In this document: positions 1 to 8,897 of the stretch, in pieces
How positions within the stretch are numbered: position 1 is the stretch's first letter
How the letters are laid out: each line of letters opens with the position of its first letter
Assembly (NCBI GenBank): GCA_964022365.1
Contig: CAXHZN010000018.1
Location: forward strand, 1-16,766
Source: CAJXJP01 sp964022365
GTDB lineage: Bacteria; Patescibacteriota; Gracilibacteria; BD1-5; UBA6164
Reading direction: 5' to 3'
Length of the DNA stretch: 16,766 nt
Made by a program: the position numbers and the translations under genes
The notes under the pieces: generated by a model
Told to the model about the DNA's origin: nothing
Databases searched by the model: none
The model's input: only the letters and a program-made list of their open reading frames with translations

Positions 1-2263
1 CTGTTTCTCCTGATAAATTTCCAAGCATTATAGTTCCGATTATAACCAGAATCATTCCAAGAATAAATATTTTATTTTCTTTGGTTTTTGTGAAACAATA
101 AAATAAAATACTCGCTTCAAAAATCCAAGCTGTTGAAATAATTTCAGGATTATTTGAAAATATCAGTGCAATACTTAAGGTCAGTAGCGAAATAGAAATA
201 AATAAATAATTTAGAACTATATTTTTGAAATTTTCAGAATCTTTCATATTTTGAATTCATAATTTGAGAGTCATCAGATATGAAAGAATAAAATGTATTC
301 CAGCAAATGCTAAGAAGCTCAATCAAATTGCGATTCCAGGGAAATAAATATTTCAGAAACTATAGATTTGAAATGCTATAAATAATACTCATAAAATAGT
401 TGCGATTACTATATTTTGTAGATTATTTTCATTTTCTCTAAATTTTTTACTAACAAATGGAAATAAAATATTTAAGAGAGCAAAAATAATAATTGTGATA
501 ATTGATCAAATCATCAACGTTCTTTCTCAATTTTGAGAAACTTTATTTGTGAGAATTGGTAATAACATCAAAATACTTCAAAATGTTCCAATAGAGTATA
601 AATATCCTAAATCTTTTTTGAGTGCTAAATAATATCAAATCACTAAGAATATAAGAGAGATAACTGCTGTAGTAAGGAATGTTTGAGTTGAGTTAATAAT
701 ATTTATATTAAAACTATAACCGTTAATAATAATTATAAATATTCAAAGTACACTCCAGAAAATATATTTTATTTTATTTGGAATATGTTTTTCTAATAGA
801 AAGAAACTGATTAAATAAGTAGATACAAATATTGCGAATCAAATAGTGAGGAAATCATTTATTCCATAAAATATTTGGAGTAAAAATACTCAAAGTGGGA
901 TTAAAAATATTGTTAAAATATTTGGTAATTTTTTACGCAGGAATAAAAATACACCTCCAGCAAAAAATCCTAAAACACTGATTAAATATATAATAAATCC
1001 ACTTGATGCACTCAGGATATTTTCTAAATTTCCGAAAAATAATAGTACAAAAATAAATATATAATTTCCAATAAAAATATTTTGTAAATTTCTAGAACTC
1101 GATTTATAAAAGTAATAAAAACTTGAAATGGCTAAGATACCACTGGCTACTATTTTTGTAATCCATTGGATATTTTCACTAAATGGAGCAAGTAAAAATA
1201 AAACATTCCCACCGATAAATGCACAATATTTTAGTACTGTATCATTTTGTTTTTCTCAAATAAATAAAGCTCAAAGGGAAATAATTAAACTATATCCCAC
1301 GAGTAAATACGGAGTATCACTGTTAGCACCCGTTAAAAATGGATTGAGATATGCAAAAGCAAAACCAAATAATAAAATATTTCTTGATTTATACACGAGT
1401 GATGTTACAACCGCAAAAACAGTATTTAGTATGAGTAATATAAAAGTTGCTGTACTTGATAATATTCCAGTAGAACTATTTTCTGCTATATTGAGTGAAC
1501 CTGAAATGAGATATTTTCCAGCTAAAATAACTAAAAAATTGATTAAGATTCATGTTCAAAGTAATATTTTAGATTCTCCAGTATATCATTTTTTATCTAA
1601 AATTACTCATGAAATGTAGGTAGAAAATCAGATAAAAAATCAAATTAATATTTTAGCAATAGAAGGGATTTGATTCCAAATCAAGCTCATCAGAAACACC
1701 ACTCATAGAAAAACTAATATAGAACCAATTTTTGCTAATAGATTTTCTGAGAAAAATTTTGTAATATATATTTCAAATTGTGATTTTTCTTTATGAAATT
1801 TTGTTTCTTGAGAAATAATATTTTTTTCTTGAGATAATATATTTTCAGATTTTTTCTCTTCTTCCAAATTTTTCTTTTCTCAAATAGTTTTTTTAATATC
1901 GTGTGAATCTTGAGAAATTTTATCACAAGCCAGCTGAATCACATCTTCTTGTGAATTTTGTAGATAACTTGATGTTACTTTTTCAGACTTTTTGGTGAAA
2001 GTATTTTCATTTTTTGGAGTAGTTTGATGAGAAAATGTATTTTCATACTTTTTTTCTCATCTTTTTTCTATAGCATTTGCAAAAAATTCTAATCTTTGCA
2101 TTATAAAATCTTTTGAAAGGAATAATTGTTTAAAAATTATTCCGACTATAATTCAAAAAATAGCAGAAGAATATCATAATAATCAAAAACTCACTACTTC
2201 TAAAAATATATATCAGATGGATATTGATAGAAACCAAGAAATCCTGTTTAATAATTGAAACAT
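1..2263 (-). CDS. DUF2339 family polytopic membrane protein (3' end outside window)
   Basis: Read with TGA as Gly, this frame is open from ATG at 2263 to the left edge, about 754 residues with no stop; the C-terminus is missing. Two hydrophobic segments open the protein (residues about 8-50), then a Lys/Glu/Gln-rich soluble linker (about 55-165), then many closely spaced transmembrane helices. The helix beginning ENLLAKIGSILVFLGVVFLM, a following LLGTGILINFLVILAGKYL segment, and an AWIFEASILFYCF stretch near the end match the pattern of the DUF2339 family of predicted membrane proteins, whose function is unknown. About 26 of some 54 glycines are TGA. The start lies 23 bp after the stop of the TSP3 gene on the same strand, so the two probably share a transcript. 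Family assignment is by recognition of the pattern, not a search; reading frame very sure, function unknown. Confidence 0.85.
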
Positions 2264-2286
2264 TTTTTTTATGTTATGTATGTAAA

Positions 2287-3954
2287 TTATTTTATTTTTT
2301 TCATTACACTATATATTCCAGCTCAAAATATTGCTATGAGAACTATAAATAAAGCTACAAAAATAGTTTTATTTGATTCGAGAAATCTATCGTCTTTTGT
2401 ATCACAAACATCTCAAATACCATCTTTATCTATATCATTTTGATCACGATTATATTTGAAAACACAGTTATCATTTACTGCAATAATACCATCGTTATCC
2501 TCATCTTCACAAATATTTCAGACTCCATTATTATCATCATCCTCTTGGTCAGGATTATAATTATTGATACAATTATCTAAATATCATTCAATTCCATCTG
2601 TATCAGAATCTTCACATTTATCTCAGATTCAATTTTGATTTACGTCTATTTGATTACTATTTTGAAAATTTTTACAATTATCACATGCATCTCAAACTCC
2701 ATCATTATCACTATCAAGTTGATTTTTATTTGAAATATATCTACAATTATCAAGATTATTTATTATTTCATCTCTATCGTCATCATTTTCTTGTAAATTT
2801 TTATTTGCTTGGTCACAAACATCTCAAATATTATTTTCATCAACATCACGTTGATTTGGGTTAAAAAGTTTACAATTATCGCAGGCATTTCAGATGGTAT
2901 CTTTGTCAGTATCTTTTTGATCAGCATTAGCAGTATTTCTACAGTTATCAAAACTATCAAAAATCCCATCACTGTCAGCATCAAACTCACATTTATCTCA
3001 AATATTATTTCTATTTATATCTGTTTGCTCAGGATTATAAATATTTATACAATTATCTTTATTGCCATAAATTCCATCAGCATCATCATCAGCACACAAA
3101 TCTCAAACTCCATTACTATTTGTATCGTTTTGTTTTGGATTGAAAATAAGTCGACAATTATCAGCTTTATCTAAAACCCCATCTCAATCAGAATCACTTT
3201 CCGGATTTTCTACTAAAAATGGATTTTCTTCATAATAAATATTAATTTTTTTTGTTTGTGATGAGCTAGATATTTTTGAAGTATATTTTGGAGTAATATT
3301 TTTTTCTACACAAGTATTTTGTGTATAAATTTTCATAATATCATCTCAATTATTTTCGACTAAATATTCATAAGATTTTTTTACAAATGATAATTGAGAA
3401 ATTTTTATTTTTTCATTATTTGTAGTTTTTACATCTTTAAATATTTTTAAACGTATGAATTTAAAGCTATAATCTCAAATATCTCTCATATCAACATCAA
3501 TAAATTCTTGATTATCACTACTCAGAGAAATTTGAAAATCATGATATTTTGCATCAAAATTAAATTGCATTTGAATACTTTTTTCACTTATAAATTCTCA
3601 AAAATCTAAAATTATTTCAGATGTTTTACTTGTATCAATTTCAATAAATGTGTTTGGATTTTCATCCAGCAGAGTATTTATTTCAGCAATATTTTCACTA
3701 GTATAATTAAATGGTGTCTCAACAGTATCAAATAATTGTACGCGAGAAAAATATTGAGATTGAGTGATTATAGGATTTTTAAAATCTCAATGTAAAAAAA
3801 ATACTTCACTTTCTTGGAAATTTTTTCCAGGGATTTCTGCATAATATTTATAACAACTCGAAAGAAAATTTTGATCAACTTTTTTTAGTTCTTCAGCAAA
3901 AGTCTGCGAAGCAAAAATTATACACATAAAAATCAGAGCTAATATTTTTCACAT
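2287..3954 (-). CDS. Secreted, membrane-anchored thrombospondin type 3 repeat protein
   Basis: 555 residues with TGA as Gly. Residues 1-20 form a signal peptide (Met-Gly-Lys, hydrophobic core, likely cleavage after TFA). Residues about 88-192 resemble a galactose-binding F5/8 type C (discoidin) fold: LLDENPNTF near 95, EIILDFGE near 113, then the FIRLKIF and IKISQLSFV strands. Residues about 253-517 hold eight thrombospondin type 3 repeats of about 33 residues, each with DNC, an NPxQ-like turn, an Asp/Asn-rich Ca2+-binding loop and a closing GDxC or GNxC. Residues about 531-550 are a transmembrane helix with a short basic tail (MKKIK), so most of the protein should lie outside the membrane. 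By family knowledge TSP3 repeats bind Ca2+; a role in adhesion or envelope structure is inference. The second codon is TGA (ATG TGA AAA). The gene is first in an operon with the DUF2339 gene and has a promoter at 3985-4012. Confidence 0.88.
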
Positions 3955-3984
3955 AAAATTTTTTTTCAAAAAATAATTAAAATA

Positions 3985-4012
3985 ATTATAGCAGATTTAT
4001 TTTATATAACAA
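3985..4012 (-). promoter_or_regulatory. Sigma-70-type promoter of the TSP3 / DUF2339 operon
   Basis: On the minus strand, TTGTTA (4012-4007), a 16-nt spacer and a perfect TATAAT (3990-3985) lie about 30 nt upstream of the ATG at 3954. The -35 box overlaps the U-tract of the terminator from the preceding operon, so termination and re-initiation occupy the same few dozen bases. Confidence 0.6.
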
Positions 4013-4013
4013 A

Positions 4014-4047
4014 AAAAATATTTCCTTTATTTTGAGGAAATATTTTT
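4014..4047 (-). terminator. Rho-independent terminator after the mltG-GNAT-DUF2200 operon
   Basis: A perfect 12-bp inverted repeat: AAAAATATTTCC at 4014-4025 and GGAAATATTTTT at 4036-4047, with a 10-nt loop. Read on the minus strand it begins inside the DUF2200 stop codon (4048-4046) and ends in a run of eight U residues (4018-4011). Confidence 0.75.
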
Positions 4048-4396
4048 ATTTTCTGAGAATTTTTTCAATTTTTTTTCAATGAGCTAATTCATCAATTAAT
4101 TTATCTAAATATCTTATTTTTTTCATTAATGGATCTTTAATTTCTTGAATTTTATATCAGCAAATACTCCCATTTATTTTTATGACATTTTCATTTATTT
4201 CCGGAGCTTGATCAAAAAAATCTTTTATTGATAATTCTTTATTAATAATATTTTTTAACTGATTGGAATCATAGCTAGTAAGCCAAAAAATAATTTCATC
4301 AATCTGTTTTATATTATATCATTTTTTCTCTACTTTTTGAATATAGCAATCATATATTTTAGAAAAAGACATAGAAAATATTTTATGTTCTCACAT
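4046..4396 (-). CDS. DUF2200 family protein
   Basis: 116 residues. Recognised from the whole-length pattern of the DUF2200 family: HKIFSMSF near the N-terminus, YIQKVEKKG, IDEIIFWLTSY, ICGYKIQEIKDPLMKKIRYL, then LDKLIDELAHGKKIEKILRK at the end. The family is small, cytosolic and of unknown function. The start is placed at 4396 rather than the internal ATG at 4372 because the extra residues, Met-Gly-Glu-HKIFS, restore the N-terminus typical of the family; this start is ATG followed directly by TGA (Gly), which a standard-code gene finder would read as start-stop. Four of five glycines are TGA. It follows the acetyltransferase gene by 25 bp and is the last gene of the operon, with the terminator overlapping its stop codon. 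Confidence 0.88.
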
Positions 4397-4421
4397 ATTC
4401 TTTTAAATTTATGAAATATTT

Positions 4422-4871
4422 TTATTTTTTATTTTTCTTTATTTTTTTATATGCAAATACAAATGCTCACAAACTAACCACACTAAATCAAACTTTTTTA
4501 TATAATCTATGTGATGCTTTTCTATTTTTTTCACTAATAAGAGTCACATAATCGTGTTGAGAATCCTGAGATTTTTTGAGTGTATCAATCATTAATTTTT
4601 TTCACAGTCATTTTCAGCGAGCTTTTTTATTAATGACAAAATCATCAATATATCAGATTTTTTTTCAAAATATTCTAAATGTAGAAAGTGAGATAATTCA
4701 TTTTATTTTTCAAAATCATTTTCATCAAATAATTATAAATTTTTTTACAGGTGAAAAAATAGTTTTCACACCTGAGAGAAAAAACTTATAAAACCAAATA
4801 GTTTGTAGTTTTTGAATTAATCTTCTATGTTTTCTATTGATTTGTTCATCTTTTTCTTGAATTTTTTGCAT
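4422..4871 (-). CDS. GNAT family N-acetyltransferase
   Basis: 149 residues, close to the usual length of a small single-domain GNAT enzyme, which moves an acetyl group from acetyl-CoA to an amine; the substrate here cannot be told. The strand IGYIDDFVI (about 72-80) leads into the acetyl-CoA pyrophosphate-binding loop RGKGLG at residues 85-90, followed by helix GKKLMIDTLKKS and the late motif NRKASHRLYKKVGF. The N-terminal basic helix (MQKIQEKDEQINRKHRRLI) is compatible with the variable first helix of the fold. All three loop glycines are TGA, and 12 of 13 glycines overall. The start codon overlaps the mltG stop as TAATG, implying translational coupling; an in-frame TAA shortly upstream rules out a longer start. 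Family sure; a regulatory or envelope-linked role is only suggested by its neighbour. Confidence 0.88.
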
Positions 4872-5923
4872 TATCTTAAATATAAAGATTTATTTCTTTC
4901 GTGTTCTGCATTGTTTTTTCCATAATAAATTTTCCCAGTTTGAATATCGTGGAGATAATAATAATACGAAGTTTCTTTGTAATTGACTGTAGCGTTTACG
5001 GTTTCAAAATTTGGATTTCCAATTGGAGTTCTCGGGAGTCCAACCATTTGTCTGGTATTGTAATCCGTTTTTTCGTAGAGATATTTTGTGATTATGAGTT
5101 TACATTCGTGCGCGGTAAGTTCGTATGGATAACAAACCGTTATATCGGCTCAAATCATCCATCATTCGTCTAATCTTTTTTTCAAAATTCCTGCTACGGT
5201 AGATTTTTCTGCAGAATTTTTTTCTTCTTTTTCTACAATACTTGCTAAATTTACCATATCTTGAAAATCTTTTAAACTCAGATTTGATGCAGAAAATAAT
5301 TTATTATATACTTTTATTTCAAAAGTTTCGAGTTGTAAAATAACAAATTTATTTATTGCAAAAGTTGCTGGATCAATCGTATAAGTATCTGGATATAAAT
5401 ATCATTCAAGAGTTTCTAGATTACCTAAAAATGGGAAAAATTCATTTAATGCTGTGATTTTTTCTGAATTTCTCGCATAAGCAATATATTCTCATTCTCA
5501 AATTAACCCTTGGTTATATAAATATTCATCTGTATCAAAAATATTCCAACCTTCTAAAATAGTAATATTTCTTGTGTCAAAAATAGGTTTTTGAAGCGCT
5601 TGTAAAATATCATCAATTTTTGCATTTTCTGGTATTTCAAATCTCCCAACTTTTAGAGAATATTCAGGATTATTTCTTGAAATATAATATTTTAAATATG
5701 TTTCATTGAGTCATAATCTTCGTGAAAGGTCACTAAAACTTTCTTGTTGTTTGATAATAATTTCTTGTTTTTCTCCTATTAAAATAGCAGAACTAAAGTT
5801 TGAATATCAAATATAAATGTATCCTAAAATCAAAATACTGATCCAAATACACAACTTTATAAATCTAAAAATAAGGCTTGGTTTTTTCTTTGTTTCTTTT
5901 GTTGGTTTTCTCGTAAAACTCAT
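4871..5923 (-). CDS. mltG: Endolytic murein transglycosylase MltG (YceG-like)
   Basis: 350 residues. MltG is an inner-membrane lytic transglycosylase that cuts nascent peptidoglycan strands and is thought to end glycan chain synthesis. A basic cytoplasmic N-terminus is followed by one transmembrane segment (about 18-40), a LysM-like small domain (about 50-115, with ESFSDLSRRLGL) and the YceG catalytic domain with LEGYLYPDTY (172-181), LASIVEKE (226-233; Glu231 aligns with the known catalytic Glu), a GADITV segment (258-263) and the C-terminal YNTRQMVGLPRTPIGNP. Between GADITV and YNT is a short Cys-containing stretch (C264, C274) I do not recognise from the family. Seven of 18 glycines are TGA. 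First gene of an operon with the GNAT gene (1-nt overlap) and DUF2200. Start chosen as the first ATG giving the usual short basic tail before the membrane helix. Confidence 0.92.
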
Positions 5924-5945
5924 AAAAATTTTTTTGCAAAATAAT

Positions 5946-5981
5946 ATTATAATTATTGTAGTGAAAAATAAAATTATGCAA
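5946..5981 (-). promoter_or_regulatory. Candidate promoter of the mltG operon
   Basis: Upstream of the mltG ATG on the minus strand are TATAAT (5951-5946) with a poor -35, and an alternative pair TTGCAT (5981-5976), 18 nt, AATAAT (5957-5952). One of these probably serves the operon, because a strong terminator lies just upstream. In such AT-rich DNA the exact choice is uncertain. Confidence 0.35.
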
Positions 5982-6000
5982 TTACTAGATAAAAAAAATA

Positions 6001-6034
6001 AAAAAAGTATAAAGAATTTTCTTTATACTTTTTT
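6001..6034 (-). terminator. Rho-independent terminator of the lipoprotein gene
   Basis: A perfect 14-bp inverted repeat, AAAAAAGTATAAAG at 6001-6014 and CTTTATACTTTTTT at 6021-6034, with a 6-nt loop. On the minus strand it starts 12 nt after the lipoprotein stop codon and ends in a U-rich tract. Confidence 0.75.
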
Positions 6035-6046
6035 CTAACTGAGTAA

Positions 6047-7303
6047 TTATTCAGCTGTTTGAGGAGCTATTTCTTGAGAAATTTCTACTTCTATTTGATC
6101 ATTTTCCAATGATGCTTCACCAGGTATTTGAGTTCATCCAAGCATTGTTCCCATTACTTGCATAATAACTTCTTGAAAATCATTTGAATCCTCAGGTGCA
6201 ACTATTTGAACATTTTGTTTTGTAGTTACATCATCTAAATTCATTGTTATTTTCATTTCTTCACCTTGAGAATTAGCTGTAGCTTCGAATTCTACATTTG
6301 TATTTTTCCCATCGGTTACAATATTTAATACTCATAATAATAGATCTTCTTCTCCTTGAGAAGCTTTTATTTGAGTTGAAATTCCGTTATCTTTTTTTGT
6401 TCCTAAGAAATCAAATTTCATATCCATATTTGAATCAACCATTTGAAGATTTAAGTTTGTATCATTATTTTCAATTGTAAATGTTGTATTTTCGTCAGAA
6501 ATTGTAAATATAAAATGTTCTACATTTTCTTTTGAAATTCTAATATTCATATCCATTGATTCGTTGAGAGTTTGGATATCTTGTTTGATATATTCAAAAT
6601 CTTCTTGTGTGAGTTGAGAGTTTTCATCACTTGCTGATAAATTATTTATTTTTTTAGTAATGTTGATTAATGTTTCGCTATTTAATTCAACTTGATAGTC
6701 GTAAAAATTTTCATTTTCATTCGTAGCAACATGATTTAATAATCTTTGTGTTTTAAGAACTTCAATAAATTCATTTTGAAATTGAATCATATTTAAGTTT
6801 GCTCATTGTGCTTGATTTAGAGCATCTTCAATAAAATACCATTTTTCTAAATATGGACTTACTAATCATGTAATCATAGCAACTGCAGGATCTTCAGCTG
6901 GTTTAGAAATATCTAAATTGTTTACTTTAAAAAATAATTTATTTTTTAATGCAATTAAATCAAAATCAAGTTTTCCTGCAAAATCAGAAACAGGTAATCC
7001 CATATTTTCATCGATACTTCCATCAACAGAAATATTCATATTTCCACTTGTGTCTCAAGTTTCTTGATTAGCATCAAAATTATAAGACATAATTGCTGCT
7101 AAATTGAGATCACTTGATTCAATAGAGAAATCCATTTTCCCAGTTGAATTTGCTTGAGCTGGAGTTAAATCAGAAATTTTTTCTAATTTTTCAATGATTT
7201 GTTTTTGGTTTTCTAATAATGCTTCTTGAGGTGTTTCAAAAGTATCTGTTCCACAACTAGAAAGTAAAATTAAAGCAAATCAACTTGCTAATATTTTTTT
7301 CAT
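6047..7303 (-). CDS. Predicted lipoprotein of unknown function
   Basis: 418 residues. The N-terminus MKKILASGFALILLSSCG is a typical lipoprotein signal with lipobox LSSC; the lipidated residue would be Cys17, placing the protein on the outer face of the cell membrane. The mature part is acidic, rich in Asn, Asp, Gln and Thr and almost free of Cys. It shows alternating beta-type stretches (for example GKMDFSIESSDLNLAAIMSY near 54 and VEHFIFTISDENTTFTIEN near 265) and a helical N-terminal segment (about 25-45). The overall look recalls substrate-free periplasmic beta-barrel-like or LolA-like lipoproteins, but I cannot name a family. Six of 20 glycines are TGA, including Gly8 in the signal peptide. 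It is a single-gene unit with its own terminator at 6001-6034, divergent from the vanW operon. Reading frame and lipobox sure; function unknown. Confidence 0.85.
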
Positions 7304-7552
7304 AAAATTAATTTTTATTAATAAATTTGTAACTATAGACTAACGAAATATTTAAAAAGTACAGCTAATTGCGTAAAATTAATGTAGACAGCCTTAATAT
7401 TAATCGTTTTAATACATATTTTTGATATAAAAAATATAAAAAACTTTTAAAATTTAATGTCCATTTAATATCTCATGAGTATAATTATAAAAATATTTGT
7501 AAGATTTCTGCAAGATTTCCTATGTATTAAAATAATTATAAAAAATTAATAT
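7304..7552. promoter_or_regulatory. Divergent intergenic region between lipoprotein and vanW genes
   Basis: 249 bp of very AT-rich DNA without an open frame I would call. It must hold both divergent promoters. The best plus-strand -10 is TATAAT at 7480-7485, about 67 nt before the vanW ATG, but no good -35 lies 16-18 nt upstream. On the minus strand a weak TATAGT can be read near 7333-7338. No convincing operator or RNA element was seen. Confidence 0.4.
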
Positions 7553-8425
7553 ATGTATAAACAGAGAATAAAATTTTTAGTAAATAAATTTTTTCAAACA
7601 AAACCATCATATTCGCTTCAGTTTCCATTTATGAGAATAATTTTTATTTTTATAAGAAGAATGAGAAAAAATATTCAAAATCTATCAAAAAATATAGCAA
7701 AAAATCGTGATGAAAATAATTATAAAAAATATATAAATATTCGTCATCAATCAGTTCTCATGAGAAAATTATGAAATGTTGATATGCAATTACAAAAAAA
7801 TAAAACAAAAAATATTTCTCTTGCAATTAAAAAACTCGATGGATTAATTATTCAGCCAGGAGAAGTGTTTTCTTTTTGGCATCTTGTGTGAAAACCAACC
7901 TATAAAAAATGATACCTCGATGGAGTTTTAATTAATCACGGATGAGTTTGAATTTGAGTTGGAGGTTGATTGTGTCAACTTTCAAATTTACTTTATTGGA
8001 TGTTTTTACATTTAGAAGTAGAAATTTTAGAGCGTCACAGACATTCATACGATATTTTTCCAGATTCTGGAAGAGTTTTACCATTTGCTAGTTGAGCAAC
8101 CGTTTTTTACAATTATGTGGATCTACAAGTGAAAAATACGCTTGATTATCCTATCCAAATCAAACTCTGGACCGATGAAAAATATGTAAAATGACAAATT
8201 TTATCAGATTTCCCAAGAAAATTTAAACTCCATGTCTACGAAAAATTTCATAGCTTTGTACTTTCTCAATGAAAATATTTTCGCTACAATCTAATCCACA
8301 GAACAAAAAAACAAGACGGAGAAATTATTTCTGATGAAAAAATCCTAGAAAATTTTTCTCCAGTGAAATATGAAATAAATGAAAAAATAATTGAGGAAAA
8401 ATGATATGAGTTAATTAAAATTTAA
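7553..8425 (+). CDS. VanW family protein
   Basis: 290 residues with TGA as Gly. Core of the VanW family: RHQSVLMRKLGNVDMQLQ, then IQPGEVFSFWHLVGKPTYKK, the glycine-rich GVGGGLCQLSNLLYW (Cys141), ERHRHSYDIFPDSGR and PFASGATVFYNYVDL. The family is named after a gene of vanB glycopeptide-resistance clusters but is widespread and its biochemical role is not established; a peptidoglycan or envelope function is usually assumed. No signal peptide or clear membrane helix is seen, although residues 25-40 are hydrophobic and basic. Eleven of 19 glycines are TGA, four of them within 10 codons (7943-7969). An in-frame TAA four nucleotides upstream of the ATG fixes the start. It lies 21 bp before the next small gene on the same strand. 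It should not be taken as evidence of vancomycin resistance, since no vanHAX-type genes accompany it. Confidence 0.9.
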
Positions 8426-8446
8426 TATAAGTTGATTAATATAATT

Positions 8447-8848
8447 ATGAAAGTATATAAAAAATTCTTTATAATAGTTTGAATTATATTGTTATGAACT
8501 TATTTATTGCCATGGATATATTCTACTTTTTTTAAGAATGTAGAAAATACCACTCCTATTTATAATTGAAAAACAAGACAATTTTCTATGTGAAAAAAAA
8601 TTGATTATCCAGAAGATTGTCTAAAAAATTATTGTGATTATATAAGTATAAAAACATATAATTTTGATTTTTGTGTATATGCAGAAGTAAATAAACAAGA
8701 ACATTTAAAATATTGAGTAAATTTTAATTTTTTTGAAGATAGAATAATTACTTCTGATATTATGCAAAGAAGAGAGCATTATGTATTCAAGTCTGATTGT
8801 GATTATTTAGAGTGAGAAAAAATTTATAATAATCAAAAAAGTTTTTAA
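8447..8848 (+). CDS. Small membrane-anchored protein of unknown function
   Basis: 133 residues, recovered only with TGA as Gly (six TGA, no GGN codons). Residues about 5-26 form one hydrophobic segment (FFIIVGIILLGTYLLPWIY) preceded by a basic start MKVYKK, so it is a signal anchor or an uncleaved signal with the rest outside. The outer part is polar and aromatic-rich, with four Cys: a CLKNYC pair, a third in FDFCVY and a fourth in SDCDY, which could form disulfides. I do not recognise a family. It lies 21 bp downstream of the vanW-family gene, so they are probably co-transcribed, and 14 bp before the terminator hairpin. The coding call rests on the uninterrupted frame, the start and stop spacing and the membrane segment; it could be a lineage-specific protein. 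Confidence 0.7.
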
Positions 8849-8861
8849 CATTAAAAGTCAA

Positions 8862-8897
8862 AAAAAGCCGAAAAATAGTTGTATTTTTTGGCTTTTT
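8862..8897 (+). terminator. Terminator of the vanW operon
   Basis: A 15-bp stem (8862-8876 with 8883-8897) with arms AAAAAGCCGAAAAAT and ATTTTTTGGCTTTTT, one G-U pair, a 6-nt loop and a U run in the 3' arm. It lies 13 nt after the stop of the small membrane protein and separates that operon from rpoB. Confidence 0.75.

Noticed and set aside
1128..1619. Plus-strand 163-codon open frame
   Set aside because: It lies antisense inside the DUF2339 coding frame, which has the recognisable protein; no family resemblance or start context.
2809..3174. Plus-strand Ile/Ser/Asn-rich frame
   Set aside because: Antisense shadow of the TSP3 repeats; its repetitive composition is the mirror of the Asp/Asn-rich array.
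2440..3200. CRISPR-like or tandem DNA repeat
   Set aside because: The periodicity reflects coding TSP3 repeats of variable sequence and length with no conserved spacer structure.
7553..8425. Vancomycin resistance determinant
   Set aside because: Only a VanW-family protein is present, without vanH, vanA/B-type ligase or vanX; the family is common outside resistance clusters.
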